Source: Cellvibrio sp.
GTDB lineage: Bacteria; Pseudomonadota; Gammaproteobacteria; Pseudomonadales; Cellvibrionaceae
Length of the DNA: 6,502 bases
Assembly (NCBI GenBank): GCA_003524365.1
Contig: DQHS01000063.1
Location: 1 to 6,502, forward strand
Direction: 5' to 3'
In this document: in pieces, positions 5,975 through 6,502 of the stretch
Position numbering within the stretch: position 1 is the first letter of the stretch
Layout: every line of letters starts with the position of its first letter
The notes under the pieces: model-generated
What the model was told of the DNA's origin: nothing
What the model saw: the letters and a program-made list of their open reading frames with translations, nothing else
The model's database searches: none
Position numbers and translations under genes: made by a program

Positions 5975-6502
5975 TTAAAGTTTTTTATCAGCTGCCATTT
6001 GCATGTAAGTTGCATCAAAACGCAGTTTCACGTTTTTCTTATCGCCATACACACCTTTAGGGCCTTCTACGCCGATGTAATTTGCATCGGGCGCACCGTC
6101 ACCTAACAAGCCGTGATCAAACGAAAACTCGGCCACTTTTTGCATGGTTTTTAACAGTGCATCGCTGTTAACAAACTCGACTGCAGAAGCAGGGGTGTAA
6201 AACATTTTGGTGCTGGCGAGTTGTGATTCAAAACCGGTGAGGTCAGTACCTGATGCAACTGCCATTGCGGTTTTAGCTGCGGTAGCGGCTTTGTCTGATG
6301 CGCTCATCACGCCCATGATTTCGTACCAGGCGCCAACCAAGGCTTTACCGAGTGCAGGATTCTTTTTCAGAGTTTCAGTATTCACGATCATCAGATCGAT
6401 AATCTCACCGGGGATTTGTGATGAGTCGAAAACTTTGGTGCTGTTGGGTTGGGAGAGGATTTCGCTTAACAGCGGGTTCCAGGTGGTGACGGCGGTGACA
6501 TC
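5975..6502 (-). CDS. ABC transporter substrate-binding protein of urea carboxylase locus, partial (5' end outside window)
   Basis: An open frame runs from the right edge to a TAA at 5975-5977, giving the last 175 or so residues. It continues past the internal ATG at 6391 with DVTAVTTWNPLLSEILSQPNS upstream, so that ATG is not the start. The AVTTWNP stretch, the DSSQIPGEIIDL block and the later PDANYIGVEGPKGVYGDKKNV stretch resemble the periplasmic binding proteins found beside urea carboxylase genes (the NrtA/SsuA-like 'ABC_peri_uca' group). Such proteins are about 350 residues, so roughly half is present; the signal peptide would be in the missing part. It captures the substrate in the periplasm for the permease. 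Being first of the visible genes, it is closest to any promoter or guanidine riboswitch. Guanidine as ligand is inference; urea or another small cationic nitrogen compound cannot be excluded. Confidence 0.88.
   Translation of the reverse strand, partial: DVTAVTTWNPLLSEILSQPNSTKVFDSSQIPGEIIDLMIVNTETLKKNPALGKALVGAWYEIMGVMSASDKAATAAKTAMAVASGTDLTGFESQLASTKMFYTPASAVEFVNSDALLKTMQKVAEFSFDHGLLGDGAPDANYIGVEGPKGVYGDKKNVKLRFDATYMQMAADKKL

Noticed and set aside
5595..5978. Plus-strand frame of 127 codons opposite the permease
   Set aside because: It is antisense to conserved membrane segments, runs through the hairpin repeat and has no recognisable domain.
1..6502. A previously undescribed pathway
   Set aside because: The gene set matches the known guanidine carboxylase / carboxyguanidine deiminase / ABC importer locus in content and order.

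Overview
The window holds six genes, all on the minus strand, that form one operon read from right to left. It is the locus usually annotated as 'urea carboxylase with associated transporter', now understood in bacteria as a guanidine assimilation locus. In transcription order they are: a periplasmic substrate-binding protein (its N-terminal half lies beyond the right edge), an inner-membrane permease, an ABC ATPase broken by one in-frame TAG, two tandem DUF1989 proteins (carboxyguanidine deiminase subunits), and a biotin-dependent urea/guanidine carboxylase whose last quarter lies beyond the left edge.

How the parts fit: the ABC system would import guanidine or a related cation. The carboxylase uses ATP, bicarbonate and biotin to make carboxyguanidine, and the DUF1989 pair deiminates this to allophanate. 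An allophanate hydrolase, not in this window but expected to the left, would release ammonia and CO2. The carboxylase carries Asp706 in its carboxyltransferase domain, at a position I believe separates guanidine from urea enzymes. Gene spacing is tight (4-bp overlap, 3-nt gap, 27-nt gap) except at two junctions, and each of these holds a palindromic repeat.

Region by region: 1-2692 carboxylase; 2693-2855 intergenic region with an inverted pair of REP-like units that begin with GTAG; 2856-4259 the two DUF1989 genes; 4263-5093 the interrupted ATPase; 5090-5911 permease; 5912-5974 spacer with a second, unrelated palindrome; 5975-6502 binding protein. No promoter, riboswitch, tRNA, CRISPR or transposase gene is visible. 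A guanidine-I (ykkC) riboswitch, if present, would lie upstream of the binding-protein gene, outside the window.

The moderate GC content, the protein sequences and the GTAG-type REP elements suggest a gammaproteobacterium, possibly of the Cellvibrio group; this placement is a weak inference. The pathway itself is already described. The points worth a second look are the nonsense codon in the ATPase, the restart signal beside it, and the repeats placed exactly at the two loose junctions of the operon.
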